64,000 bases of DNA from Thuidium tamariscinum (taxonomy: Eukaryota > Streptophyta > Bryopsida > Hypnales > Thuidiaceae). Shown piece after piece: positions 37,101 to 48,900 of this stretch. The stretch lies in contig OX344750.2 in assembly GCA_947034885.2 (NCBI GenBank), positions 2,666,001-2,730,000 on the forward strand. Direction: 5' to 3'. The position numbers and the translations under genes are program-made. The notes beneath the pieces are model-generated. The model had not been told where the DNA came from, did no database searches, and worked only from the letters and a program-made list of their open reading frames with translations. The first letter of the stretch is position 1; every line of letters begins with the position of its first letter.

Positions 37101-38748
37101 GGAAATTATGCGTGCTCATCTGACTAAAATAATCTTGTCAAATCATGGCTGTCATTCCAATATCATTTGTAGTCAATACTCATCCCAGGAAAATGTAAAT
37201 GATGACCATAAGTATTGTAAGGCGACCTTTATGGGAGTCATTTATAATTTGCCTTGCTGTGGAAGCTGTTAATTTAGAGTACTAGATTACCTAATGTGCC
37301 CGGTGTCCTGTTCTCATTGTACATGGATATTAGACGGAGATGATGATAATGACCCATAATTTTGTGTATTATCAGGTGGCTGCTGAGTATGATCACCTTC
37401 TTGCGATACAATTGGACAGTCAACGGCAGGTATCATTTGATTATTTTCTGTCGGTTATGCTTATTTTATTAGTAAGCGACATAAGTGTTGAGTGCATAGT
37501 GAAATTTCCCATGGTGTTTTTGAGTATGCCCATGCTTTGTTGCTCTTTATGATTTTTTCTTCCCCGAGCTTCATTGATATACTTATAAAGGTGATCTTCT
37601 TTGCTTGGTGACATTATTTTGTCTGTTGTGCTGATTAGCATCATTGGTGACAGTATTATGAAGAAAAAATTGCAGAAATGGAGGAGGAGAAGGCAGTAGC
37701 AATCCAGCAAGCTGTTGATGAATCTGTAAGCTTAAAATTGAGGAAGTCACACGTTCGACTTGAGAATATGGAAAAGGAGGGCCGGGATTTACGGGAGGTA
37801 AGTTTCTCAGTCTGCTTTTGAGTAGAGAGTTTCATCTCTGAATTAGAGGGTAGAGGGTGTGATTTTCTGACTTCCCACGTTGTGGCTATTATGGTTGTAG
37901 TTAGACTCTCATGATCGTAGTTACAGGGGTTGTTGACACAAACTAATTCAATCATCTGCCTCTTAAGATATCTATTTTTTTGAAAATTATTGACTCGTTT
38001 CATCCATGAGTGCTGTACGGAGAGTTTATTTACAGTGATATAACCTACTCTTGGTCATCTATGCTCTGGTGAATCTTAAACTCCTGGGTCCATGGCCATT
38101 GCAGTTGAATAAATGTCTGATTGAGAATCAGAAAGTCTATCAGCAGCGTATCAAGGAGTTTGAAGACAGGTTTGTATTTTGTCTTTACTTGACCTGCTAT
38201 TTCCATCATGCTTTTTCTCTTTATTAAATAAATCTCTTTGAAGTCTAGGATCTCACGATCGCAACCTGTTGCATTATTATCAGGGCGAAAGAACGAGATG
38301 ATAAAATAGCCGATCTTGAAGACCAGGTCAGTGATATTGTGGTTCTTGGAAATTTTTTTTGTGTTGCAATTTTAGCTATGACACCTATTTCAGCTACGAT
38401 TAGTTGGTGTTATCTGAATATTGGACCTCTTTCGTATTTTACATTCTAATGAGTATACTACTCTCAAGTCAGACCTTCTGGTTTGCATGACCCTCCGTAT
38501 AAGTGTAAGAATGTGGCACTTGGGTTTGAAAGTATCTATTTTGGGGTATCCATCTTCTTAATTCGGAGGTATTGGAATGTTTTTCCCAGGTTAGAGACTT
38601 CATGCTCTTCATCGAGGCAGAGAAGGTACTTGGAACCAGTAGCAACGGAGCTGAACTGCGGGATGGATCTGTGCTTGCTTTACCTGCAAGTCTTGCACCC
38701 AGCAATTCGAGCACTCGAACTGGACGTCTGGGAAAGAAGAAACGATAA
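34152..38748 (+). CDS. BRIZ1: BRIZ/BRAP2-type RING and UBP zinc-finger E3 ubiquitin ligase
   Basis: Twelve exons (34152-34445, 34655-34770, 35023-35131, 35557-35671, 36168-36265, 36386-36492, 36802-37048, 37376-37429, 37654-37797, 38105-38169, 38284-38326, 38590-38748) join in phase to 516 aa. The start MFSLKVHAL and GNPRVEATRGVMHLYRD match plant members. Residues about 99-190 are the BRAP2 RRM-like domain (LAVPNHMTGSDFCQF). About 207-250 is a RING-H2 (CPVCL, CNHSFHSACISKW, SCPVC). About 258-330 is the UBP zinc finger (CFVCG, WICVICGFVGCGRYKEGHA, HCYSLDLETQRVWDY). A coiled coil follows (about 365-465), then a basic tail GKKKR. In Arabidopsis BRIZ1 and BRIZ2 form a hetero-oligomeric E3 needed for germination. 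Whether this is the BRIZ1 or BRIZ2 type is not settled. The intron splitting the RING cysteine pairs carries an odd GC-rich insert. Confidence 0.95.
35740..36065. other. GC-rich insert-like segment in a BRIZ intron
   Basis: After a (TTTGT)n-like tract (about 35765-35798) the composition jumps to GC-rich around TCTCCCGGCCCGTGGGTCTC, then returns to AT-rich sequence by about 35910. This contrasts with the other introns of the gene and suggests a mobile-element fragment. I cannot name it. Confidence 0.45.
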
Positions 38749-39431
38749 GCCACTTTTCCAGCAGTTCTGTAAACTATTCTCTTTCAGCATACGATTTTTT
38801 GTGGAGATTTACCAACATTAGATAACCCACCCCTCCCTCAGCCGTAATTCATGTTCAGACTAATCAATTCAGTTTTCCCACCTAAAGCTTCTGCAAGTAC
38901 TCGAATTTAGATATGCTTTTTAGTTTGTTTCCCGAGTTTGTAATCTACTGTGGAGTTAGCAGAGTGTAAATAGCGTTTGTGGATTCTGAGGGTTACGAGA
39001 TTGCTAGGTAGAAGACATTGCCCTTGATGAATCGTTACAGCAACTTCTTGTTGCGTTTCCAGGCGTTGTTCTTTAATTTATTTTTATTTTTATTTTATTT
39101 TTAAAAATTCCATCTTATGTATAAACAAGAGGCTCTTTACCTAAACTCTTTCAGTAGCAGAAATAGCTTTCAAAGTCATTCAAGTTGTTATTTATTACTT
39201 TTTGTATAGATCTCCTTTCAATATTGATTTAAAATGGGGATGCCATTGAGGAACATTAGAAAAGTTGGGCCAAATTGTTTTGGTGCTATTTTGACACTGA
39301 AAGTCACATTCTTGATAATATAGGTAATTTTAGTGTCATTCTATCCATATTGGGTTGGTATGGAGGTTGGCACCAAATTAACTTTGTTACATTTCAATGC
39401 ACCATCATGGCACCATATTCACATGCTTTAA
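38749..39431. other. BRIZ 3' flank, no further gene
   Basis: Sequence after the stop codon becomes AT-rich. No gene recognised. Confidence 0.5.
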
Positions 39432-40392
39432 CCCCTCACCGCCCAAGAGGACCAAAAGTGTCCATGCAGTCAGACTCAAAGTGCTGTAACTTTTGCATCC
39501 AATGTCCAAATTCATTGAAACTTGTTGGAAAAGTTGCGCATTTTAATCTAATTCTTATGGAAGAAATTTCAAATCAATAAAAGACATATTGAGTTTTTGA
39601 GAGCCATTCAAAGTTCACAGGTTCATTTAGATGTAGCACACTGCATTGTGACGGCTGCAACTTTGGGGGATTGTATCTTTTTCATAAAATCTTTTTTTTT
39701 GATAAAATTTGTTGTGTTTTGTTCCTCTCAAGGTCTAGTTATTGTGCTAAAATTTTCATGCCAATCCAAGTTGTTTTGAATGTTTGGGAGCAATTCGAAG
39801 TTCAAAATCTAGACATTTTTGCATTTCAGTCAACTTTGGCGGCTCGTAACTTCTTCATACATGATTGCTTTTCAATAATATTTGTTGGAAAAGTTTCACT
39901 TACTAATCTATTTTGTGTGGCTAAAATTTCAGATCCATCTAAGACGTTTTGAGTGACTGAGAAGCATTTTGGTAGAAGGAGCTTCAGCCACAGTTGTGAT
40001 TTTTTCATCTTTTTTCACTGGGTTTTGACATTTCAAATCCATTTTTCAAACGAAATGAGTGATTTTTATGAATTTTTTTTCCACCGAAGTGTTTATATTA
40101 TGGTTTTGAATCACTTTGTAGTTTAATGTTTTTTCATTGGAGTTGGTTTAGAAATCCAATTTCACCTCCAAATGTGTTTTTAAGAAAATTTCAGCACCTT
40201 TTTTGAACACTAAAACATTATAATCTTTCAATCTATACGGTCAAATGACCCAAAATTTGTTCCACACCATATAAAAGATGCACACTACAAGATTGTACGG
40301 TTGAGATCTTCATAACTTACTCTAATTTTGAATTTTCAGACTTGCAAAGGCAGGCAGTTTTTAAGCATGGTTGGACCTTGGGCAGTGAGGGG
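39432..40392. mobile_element. TTAA-bounded TIR element (piggyBac-like MITE), copy 3
   Basis: The 961-bp element begins CCCCTCACCGCCCAAG, and its other end reads CCCCTCACTGCCCAAG in reverse complement (15 of 16 identical). TTAA flanks both sides (39428-39431 and 40393-40396). The interior differs from copies 1 and 2 apart from similar short blocks, and it repeats a module containing TTGTTGGAAAAGTT. No transposase frame is seen. Confidence 0.75.
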
Positions 40393-40396
40393 TTAA

Positions 40397-42786
40397 AGTT
40401 CCTGATGAAGTGGATTGGTAATGATGAAGTGAAAACAAATCAAAACTAAAAGAGAAGATTAGAATACACAACTCTAATGAGAGATTTTGGTTTGAAGATA
40501 AAATGGATGAGTTGGTTAAATCAAAACCAAAAGAATGTCTAGATTGCAAATCAAGGATTCATAGGTTTTGGATGATTGCAAGTCATAATTTAAAAGAAGG
40601 TACAAAGCATTGATGTTAGTAGTGCCGCACCGATTAGAAAAGCCAAGGGACAAAATTCAAAGTTTGTTCCCTAAACTAACAAATATACTTTTGCTACATT
40701 CAATATTGATGAAACGAATGGTAACAACCAAGAGACAATAGACAGTAGAAGGATAATTATGAAGTTATTGATCTTAAGGGTAATCTTTATAGTGAGACTT
40801 CAAGTAGAGTATTTCGCCCATTTCCAACCACTTAAGCAATTACACATATGTAGAGTGCAACTTTTTTGAGTGCAAATTTTTTTTCATATATAAAATAGAG
40901 TTTGGAAGGATGCCATATTTTCTCAGAATTTTATTACACAAATTGTAATTACTATGAATTTTCTAGTAGAAGATTCTCTATGACCTATAATGGTAATATA
41001 GGCTACTTTACAAAACCAATCAAGGACTAGTTGTATTTATGAAAGCCTTGCAACCAATCATAATGTGCTACAATTGCTTTGGGAACTACACCACAACTTT
41101 ATGGAAAGAAAACAACCTATTGATTGGAAATGAGGCTGATCAAAAATGGGTTGCCATCTTTTAGTGGTGATTTGGATGACTCTTTAAATAGTAGTGATTC
41201 TTATGAGAATTTAGATGCCAATGAAAATATAGATGGAAAAAATATGGATTATAAATATCATTTCAATGATAAAGAATATGAACATCTAGTGCCAAAGATG
41301 GCAAAGGAAGAGATAAAAATTGTAGATGAAGTTGACAAAGATTATTCCTACTTTGAAGAATATACAAACAAAGATGGTGAAGAGATAATGCTATCAACTT
41401 TTGTCTCATTTTTTTCTAAGATAGAAGAACCTTTGAGAATTAACCTTGGAACAACATTGAGGTCCCAAAGTGGCCAATGGATGAACTTTTAAGGTCACTA
41501 TAGAAATAAAGAATGTACTTGATGTATGGTCCATTAATCAAATCATTTGATGTAGTACCTTGGTGATAGACCTTGTTCTTTTGAGATTAGCCTTTTAACC
41601 CTTTAGCAACCAATTATTGGTTTAGAGATGACTTTGTGAAGATTTGGAAGATTAAAAAATGTAATTTTACATCTAGTTATTTTTCAAGGGAGGTGCTTGA
41701 TCAAATAACTTGAAAATAGTGTTAAATATTGATTGTCTAATTATACTATTTTTGACCTTTCTACTCAAGAAGATTCTTCATTCATAAATCAGAGTGTTGT
41801 GTATTTTGACATCTTCTACATCCTTCCTTTTGATGTAAATTTGAGTCAAGTAATTGATGCTTTTTGAATTTAAGCCCAACTTTTGAAATGAAGCTGATTA
41901 AATTTAGTTTTCATTTCAATCTAGAATTTTTTTTAAATCTTTAAATTTAATACTCTATTGCAATTTGAACTTTAGATTGATTACCTTTGAGTTTTGATTT
42001 TCTAAATTTATGATGATGTAGTATATACTTTTGCATTTGATGTGTCTGAAATATCATATATAGAATACATTTGAAAAGAAAAAATTCAAATTTTGTGAAT
42101 ATACTTCACATTTGATTTGAATTTTTTTCACATTTTATTTAAGAAATAAAAATCATTTTGTATTTTTTTTTAAATCTAAATTTTTTAATGAATTATTGAA
42201 CACATCTAATTACATATTTGAAAAAAATAAAATAAAATACATTTCAATTATATGAATATATAGTTGCAAAATGGAAACGTAGAAAGAGAAGAAGTTTGAA
42301 GTTTGAAATTTGTAGTCATTCATGCTTGTCTTTTAGGCATAAGGATTAACAAAACTTTTACATCTTAATTTTGAAACAGCAGAGACGATATATCATGTCC
42401 TTAAGAAAATTTGAATGACGCCTCAAGAATAGAAAAGAAAATGTTTTTTCATCTAATTTGAAGGGGAGTTGTTTGAAAAAAATTTCAATTTTAGATGTTT
42501 GATATTCTCTCCTTGTAGAATATATTGACTTTTGTGCAAAAGAAAATGACAAGACTGTAAATCACCATGTAATGTATTTGTACAGATGAAATTTTTTTTT
42601 TTGAATTATAATATAAGCCAAAAAAACAATCTTTTTGAATTTGAGATCAAATGATGAAATGAAGCTTATCAAGCCTTGTTTCTTGTTCCAATTAAAAATT
42701 TTGAAGAATTACTAAATTTGAATACAAGAGTGCAATTTAAACATTGGATTTACATTGTGATATTGTGACGAAAAGTGGCTAACAAT
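40397..42786. other. AT-rich DNA with one acidic open frame
   Basis: The only notable frame is on the plus strand, ATG 41130 to stop 41490-41492 (120 aa). It is rich in Asp, Glu and Asn with no domain I recognise. Its composition suits a transposon-derived or spurious frame as much as a gene. Nothing else is supported. Confidence 0.3.
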
Positions 42787-42794
42787 GTTTTTTC

Positions 42795-42933
42795 CAGGGT
42801 TTTTTTTGGTACTATTCATCTACATTAAAGCCCTCTGTGGCCTCCCACCAAAGGCCAATATTGGAAGGGAGTCACAAACACTGGCGAGACAGAGCAAAAA
42901 GCTGGAAATAAATCGCCAGGAAAAAAAACCTTG
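42795..42933. mobile_element. Short hAT-type MITE with 8-bp target duplication
   Basis: The 139-bp element begins CAGGGTTTTTTTTGG, and the other end reads CAAGGTTTTTTTTCCTGG in reverse complement. Flanking octamers gttttttc (42787-42794) and gtttttcc (42934-42941) match at 7 of 8 positions. End sequence and CTGGCGAT are shared with 2476-2795, so this is a shorter member of the same family. Confidence 0.7.
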
Positions 42934-42944
42934 GTTTTTCCATT

Positions 42945-43500
42945 AATTAACAACCCCCCTTCCCTCCTAAAAATCGACAGTAGTTGATTATTTTGAGAAA
43001 AAAAATCACAAACCACTCCCTCCACCATTGATCCAAAAAAAACTCTGATATATACATGTATATGTATATACATATGCATACATAGGTATAGATATGGGCA
43101 CATACTAATACACATATGCATTTACAAATACAAATATAGGTATACAGATATGCAAATACATATATGCATACGCATACATATTTGGGAATACATAGACTTA
43201 TTCCATATTGATTGTAAGCTCACCTAATTCTCAAAATTACAAAGAGGGGGGAGGGGGAGGTCCTGAAAAAATTCAATTTAAAATATTTCTGAATTTCTGA
43301 ATATCTGAATATTTCTGAATATTTTTGAATGTTTAGGGGGGGGGGATTAGGGGGTAGTTGGTAAATGAAAACAAAATTAATTAATGAGCTCATAGTGACA
43401 GTTTGTCACAATGACAATGACAATGACAATGAGCTCAAAAGAGGCAGTCACTACCTCATACACATTCATGATGGAGTATTGATGAATGACATGGTAACTT
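42945..43500. repeat. Microsatellite-core repeat, copy B
   Basis: C-rich start, an (ATACATATG)-like array (about 43050-43190), CCATATTGATTGTAAGCTCACC, AAAATTACAAAGAGGGGGGAGG, then a G-run, TAGTGACAGTTTGTCACAATG and an (AATGAC)n run at 43406-43435. The same order of blocks follows in copy C. Confidence 0.65.
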
Positions 43501-43739
43501 TTTAAAAGTATGGTGTTTTATTAGAATATACACCATTAAAGTTTTTAGATTTTTCAAACATATTTGTATTTGTAAGAGTTTATTCATTTCTTATTCATGA
43601 AATTCAAAATAATTTCTAAAAATTTCCAAAAAAATTTGAAATGTTTACAATGTCAGAAAACCATGCAATCACATCTTTGAAAATAAGTATCCTGTACTAT
43701 AGCCCCCAAAGAGATAGCACTCATCTAGTTTGCCATTAG

Positions 43740-44200
43740 TTGGCCCCCCCCTCTCAAAAATGATTGGCCATTGATTTTTTTTTCAAAAAATATAATTCCC
43801 CTCCAAAATGCTGTTGATTCTTCAAAAATTTACAAGCCTTTGATCTTTGAGATTTGATCCAAATCCAAATATATGTACGAATATGCTATGAATATAGATA
43901 TGCTATAGATATGGATATGGGATATGGATATTGTATAAATACAAATACAAATAAAATATCAAAATATGGATACAAATTTCCCATATTGATTGTCATGTTA
44001 ACCTTCTTTAGAAAATTACAAGTAGAGGGGAGGGTGGGAGGATAATGATTTAATGTTACTTGATATATTCTTTATGAAAATTGGGGTGGGGGGTAGTATA
44101 ATTTTTTTTAATTAATTAATTAAAATTCTAAGTCTATAGTGACATTGTGTCACTATGCACTCAAAATTGGTAGTAACTACCAAGTACAAATGGACATTGA
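43740..44200. repeat. Microsatellite-core repeat, copy C
   Basis: Direct relative of copy B about 800 bp on: CCCCCCCTCTC, TTACAAGCCTTTGATC, a (GATATGGATA)-like array (about 43855-43975), CCCATATTGATTGTCATG, AAAATTACAAGTAGAGGGGAGG, a G-run and TAGTGACATTGTGTCACTATG. Confidence 0.65.
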
Positions 44201-45175
44201 GGGCAAATTTATTACATCCCATACAAAATCTTTTTTTTTGCTTGAATTTTGCTTTCATTAATTCCATTTAGAATTTTTAGGATTTGTTATAATATGATTG
44301 GAAATATTTTGTTAATTGTAGCTATTGCCTTCATGCTTACCTCACTACAAGCTCAACATGATGGAAGTTTTACAAAATCTTGTTTTACAAAGCTAAAATC
44401 AAGGCAAAATTTTGCTTTACTAGGTTTTGCATTATTTAGTGCCTAGGTTTAGGCTATGTCCATTCTAGACCATACTATGAGTCCTCAATCTAAAATCAAG
44501 GTTTTACAATCAAGTCTCAAGGCTTTACAACATAGTATATGGAATATTATTTTGTATTATTTTATATTACTTGAAACACATAGATAATATTATCTTTCAT
44601 TTTTCATCAAAATCTTTTTTATAGTTTCAATTTATTCTCATTAATCTTTTCTACACCATTCAAATATGTCACGCTATAACTTTTGAAAATTTCATTGCAT
44701 GCCATGCCATATTTATTTATTTTTGAATTAATATTTAATGAATCTAACCTGAGCACAGGGTTGGAGAGGGCTAAAAATAGTTCAAGCATTAAGGATCATC
44801 TAGGATTTTTTTTAGGTAATTACATGCCCAATTTCCACAAAATAAATTGGCTAGCTTCCAGCATGTAGAACAAAATGAGGGTGAATGAGTTAAATAGGCA
44901 ACCATAGCCCTTTATACAACTTCCAAAATGCTTCTAAAACCTCATTTCATGTGCCATGTAAAGTAATTAAATATATACAAAAATTGCATACAAAAATTAC
45001 ATCCAAATATTACATATTCAAAATTAGCCTCCTTCAATTAAAACCACCCAAATTAAGAAGCTAGACATCTTTAAAACTTCTTGAAAGGAATGCCACCTAA
45101 CAATTTGTCTAAAGACCAAAAATCAAGCCCAGGATCATCCTATAGATGGTTGTGAAATAGACATGAGATGATTCT
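44201..45175. other. AT-rich intergenic DNA, no gene seen
   Basis: Short frames without domains. Confidence 0.5.
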
Positions 45176-45508
45176 TTAATTGACCTCTCTAATCATTGAA
45201 TGAATCAAAGAAAAAAAAATATTAATTGCTAGAGCCAATCAATCTCTTTCCTTTTTCCATTTAAAAAAAAAGTTGCAAGTAAACAATTTATGGAAGACTA
45301 GGGTCATAAATAGGGACCTATGACACAACTTGTTTGAAAATTCATAACTAACTCAATAATGCTTCAAAAAATATAAAACAACTTGTGTTAGATTCCTCAT
45401 CTATTTCTCTTCGACTGAAAAATAAGCTAAAAATATTCCCATGTAAGGAAATACATGAAAAAGGCGGATCAACTCTTAAATGAGCGGTTTCTGAGCCTCT
45501 TACCTTAC
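45176..45508. repeat. Dispersed repeat, left inverted copy
   Basis: About 333 bp that recur in reverse complement at 63265-63598 with scattered substitutions. Shared landmarks include TTAATTGACCTCTCTAAT at the outer end, GAGCCAATCAATCTCTTTCC, GGACCTATGACACAACTTG, GATTCCTCATCTATTTCTCT and CTGAGCCTCTTACCTTAC at the inner end. Confidence 0.93.
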
Positions 45509-45992
45509 TCATTGAGTTCTGAAAAGAATAGCCAGGTTCTTCATTGCCACGAGTAAGCCAATTCAGGTGCCGATTTCCGGGCCGACCCGTTCCGGACGGA
45601 CCCGGTCCGTTCCGAGGGTGCCCCTTCTCAGCGTCATCAAAAGCCCGAAGGTGAGAGAAGAACGATCATGGCGAAGAAGAGAAAGGCGAACTGCAATCGA
45701 AGCTGATCGTCGCCATAGCCCCTGCGTCAATCCTCTTAGTAGTCTCCTGAGGTCTCTAAGCAGCTCCCTTACTCCCCGTCACACAATTCTCGTCTCGCAA
45801 CGCTTGCAATTGTTTGGTGAATATCGATTCCTTGCCGCTTCCTGTCATGCCTTTTCGCCATACTGTCGCGCTGAGATTGCGTCTCTAACACGAATTTCCA
45901 GATTTGTTCTACCTTGGAGATCGTACATTCTTGGTTAGATTGCATGCTCATGCGTCTTTCCAGGCGAGGGAGAAGGCTCTGGCGGTGTGGCC

Positions 45993-48900
45993 ATGCAATT
46001 TAGTGACTTGCAGGTAGGTTTTGCGCGAGGTGAGGTTTCCAAGGAGGTGCTATTAGGTTCTCGCATTGTCCCGGAGCGATGTGCTGCTAAGAGATTGCTG
46101 GAATTCGAGTGCGTGTCGTTCAAGTAAGGGTTCTTGCAATTTTGGTGTGAAGTGTGTATTTAGGGTGAGAGACTGACGTTGAGATTTTTCATTGACTGCT
46201 TATTCGAGATGTGCTGCTGGAGAGTGCCCGTGGAATCTTTTGCCTCTTTTGCGATCGTCAATTTTAGGGTAGACAGGGTATTTAGCTGATGATCCGGACA
46301 GGAATGAAAAGCGGTGTCAGATAGTCATTTTGAATTGATTTGATTTGATTTACTCCGTGGTGATTCGCAAAGCATTAGATACTGTGGAATTTGAGAAAGG
46401 AAAATTTACAGATTACTTTTCGATTCGGACATCAGATTGATGCGCTAGAAGAATATTATGAGAACAACGATGTGGCACCGCTGATCATTAGATGACTGTA
46501 GATATCCTTTGGTAATTTGTTGCGTCATGTAATCATACGTGAGATACGACATTCTTAAGAATCTCGAGCGATTTCCGACGCATCCCGGCAATTTTACAAC
46601 GAGTGTGAAGTTATGGACTCTGGTGGATAAATGCACCAACTGCAAAGCTACAAAGTGCAAGCACGTTGCATCAAGTGCCAACGAGTTTGGATCCACGAAA
46701 TGTGTTGCGATTAAATTTATAGACTGGCAGCTGATATTCTGGTTGGCGATGGTGCTCATTCTCCTTTGCGGTTGACTGCAGGGAATGGACGACGCACATG
46801 TGTGGCCGCTGATGGTTGCGCTCAAGTACAAATTCGACATTTCTTTATCGATTTGGTTGCATCCTCCAGGAGAATCTTACTCTTTCTGAAGTGTGCGAAT
46901 AGTTTCTGTGTACTTGAAGTGCTTGTGTGGGGCAGATTGCTGTTGTGGATTAAAGTCAGAGGAAGACAATGGACACTTCTTGCGATCATAATGCTCTAAA
47001 CGACCGGTAGGTTCTTACGCATTTTCAAGGTAGCTCGGAGATGGAAGTGACTTCTAATTTGTGGTTATCCACCTATGTACTCGTGAACTTACCCTGTGTA
47101 CAAACTCAGCTGTCTATTTTATCTGAAAGAGATTTTGGTTTTACCAAAACTTTTCTGAATTTGGTGACAGATGTGTATCAAGGAATATTCCATGTGTACA
47201 CTGAACAGTGTGTCTTTTAATGGGGTATTTGAATATTCAATTTTGCCTCTGTTGACTTGATTTTGCAGGTATGTTAGTGCATGCGAAAGGTATGGCACGA
47301 GTCCTAATGGTGTTATCTCCGCAATCTTCGACAAGGTGAGCTTGCAGTTCTTGCATCTCAAATAACTTTACCGTTGTTGGTAACACATAGAAGAAAGGAA
47401 TAACGAAATTCTTCTTAAGATTCAAGTCCTGTTTGTAATGATTTTTCTGCCAAGCATATGAATTGTCAGGCATTACCTTCTTTTTTTTCGCATACCCAAG
47501 ATTTGCTGCTTATGTCAAATTCTTCCCATGGTGAGTGCACCGCAGCTAAATGTAATATTTCTCTTCTGCTTCTACTAGTGGCGCCCAATTTGCAGGGTGA
47601 CTCATCGAAAACAGAATGTTTGGTCGTTAGCATTATTTATGTCGTTGAACCTATCACTCAGAATGGATAATGTTTCGATCGCTTCTCTTGAGATTGTAGA
47701 GGAAATCTGAAGAGTTGACTTTCATTGCTCACCAATATGGCAGGTTCGAATTCAGCATACGAAGAAGGAGAAACAAACTCTAATGCTGATTTTGGACGAG
47801 CTCCAAGATACTGACATAAAACCTCTCATTGAGACGTTGTCAGCAGTCGGAAGATCGGATTTAGATGCAGTCGATGTTGTATATAGGAACAGAGACTCGA
47901 ATTTGAGTTGGTCACTGCTAGTTCAAGTTATGCGAGCTGTGGGTTGCAAACTTCGAAAGGTAGACTTACGAGACAATGTTTTCGGGCGAGAAGCTGTGAG
48001 GTATGTTACTTGAAATTTGTTATGACAGTGTGAATCCTCTATCCATTTACTAACTTCAACTGGTCGGTTATCTTCAGTTTGAATACAGTTGTATCATTAA
48101 AATCTTTCATGATTCTTTTTATTGTTTCTGATGTTACTTCTTTGTTGACAGGGAGCTATTTCAAGGTGGGATTGATTGTCTAAGCATGGATCTTAGTTCG
48201 TCTCGCATTCGTAAAATGGAGATGTTGGGACATTTTCCGAACTTGCACACCCTGGATCTTGACTACTGCCTTCCACTTACCTGCTTACCTGAGGGGTGCT
48301 TTAGTTCTATGCCAAAGCTGTCCAAGCTCTCTATGTGTCGTACTGGCGTCATGAACTTGTGGACAACAAGTGCAGCTTTGCGCAAGCTTTTAGCATTACG
48401 AGAGCTTCGCTTTCAAAGTTTGTGTTTTAAAGGGACAGGCCACTGTGCAGATCTAGTAAAAGGTCTGCAAGAAGGTGGTGCTAAACATTTATACCAGGTA
48501 TAATATTGTACAGTCTAGTGCATCATGTTTTCCTATTTGTAATGAGTAGGTTATGCAAATACTGTGCTTACTTATTTATGTCATTCCATATTAGCATTAG
48601 TCGTTGTTTCATGGGTAGTTGCACAGAATGGATGAATTTTTCTTCGCATTTTACGAGTTACAGGAGATTCGTGAAACGGTAACTCGTTCTGTATATGACA
48701 GGGTGGTTTAGAGAGGAGTCAGGCTCAGTCGTGGGCACCACCGCCTTTGAGGGGTGGAGAGGAGTATGAGTCCAATGGCTTTGCTCCATCTGATTTTTCA
48801 GGAAGTGAGGACGATTCAGAGCATGTATTTACAGATGCAGAATCAGAAGACAATCAAATATCTGGCAACTCAAGTGCGGAATCTGCAGAAGAAAGTGATG

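Noticed and set aside
45577..45615. GC-rich palindromic stretch (GGACGGACC/GGTCCGTTCC) considered as a transposon end
   Set aside because: No second copy and no duplication in the window. More likely promoter sequence of the LRR-WD40 gene.
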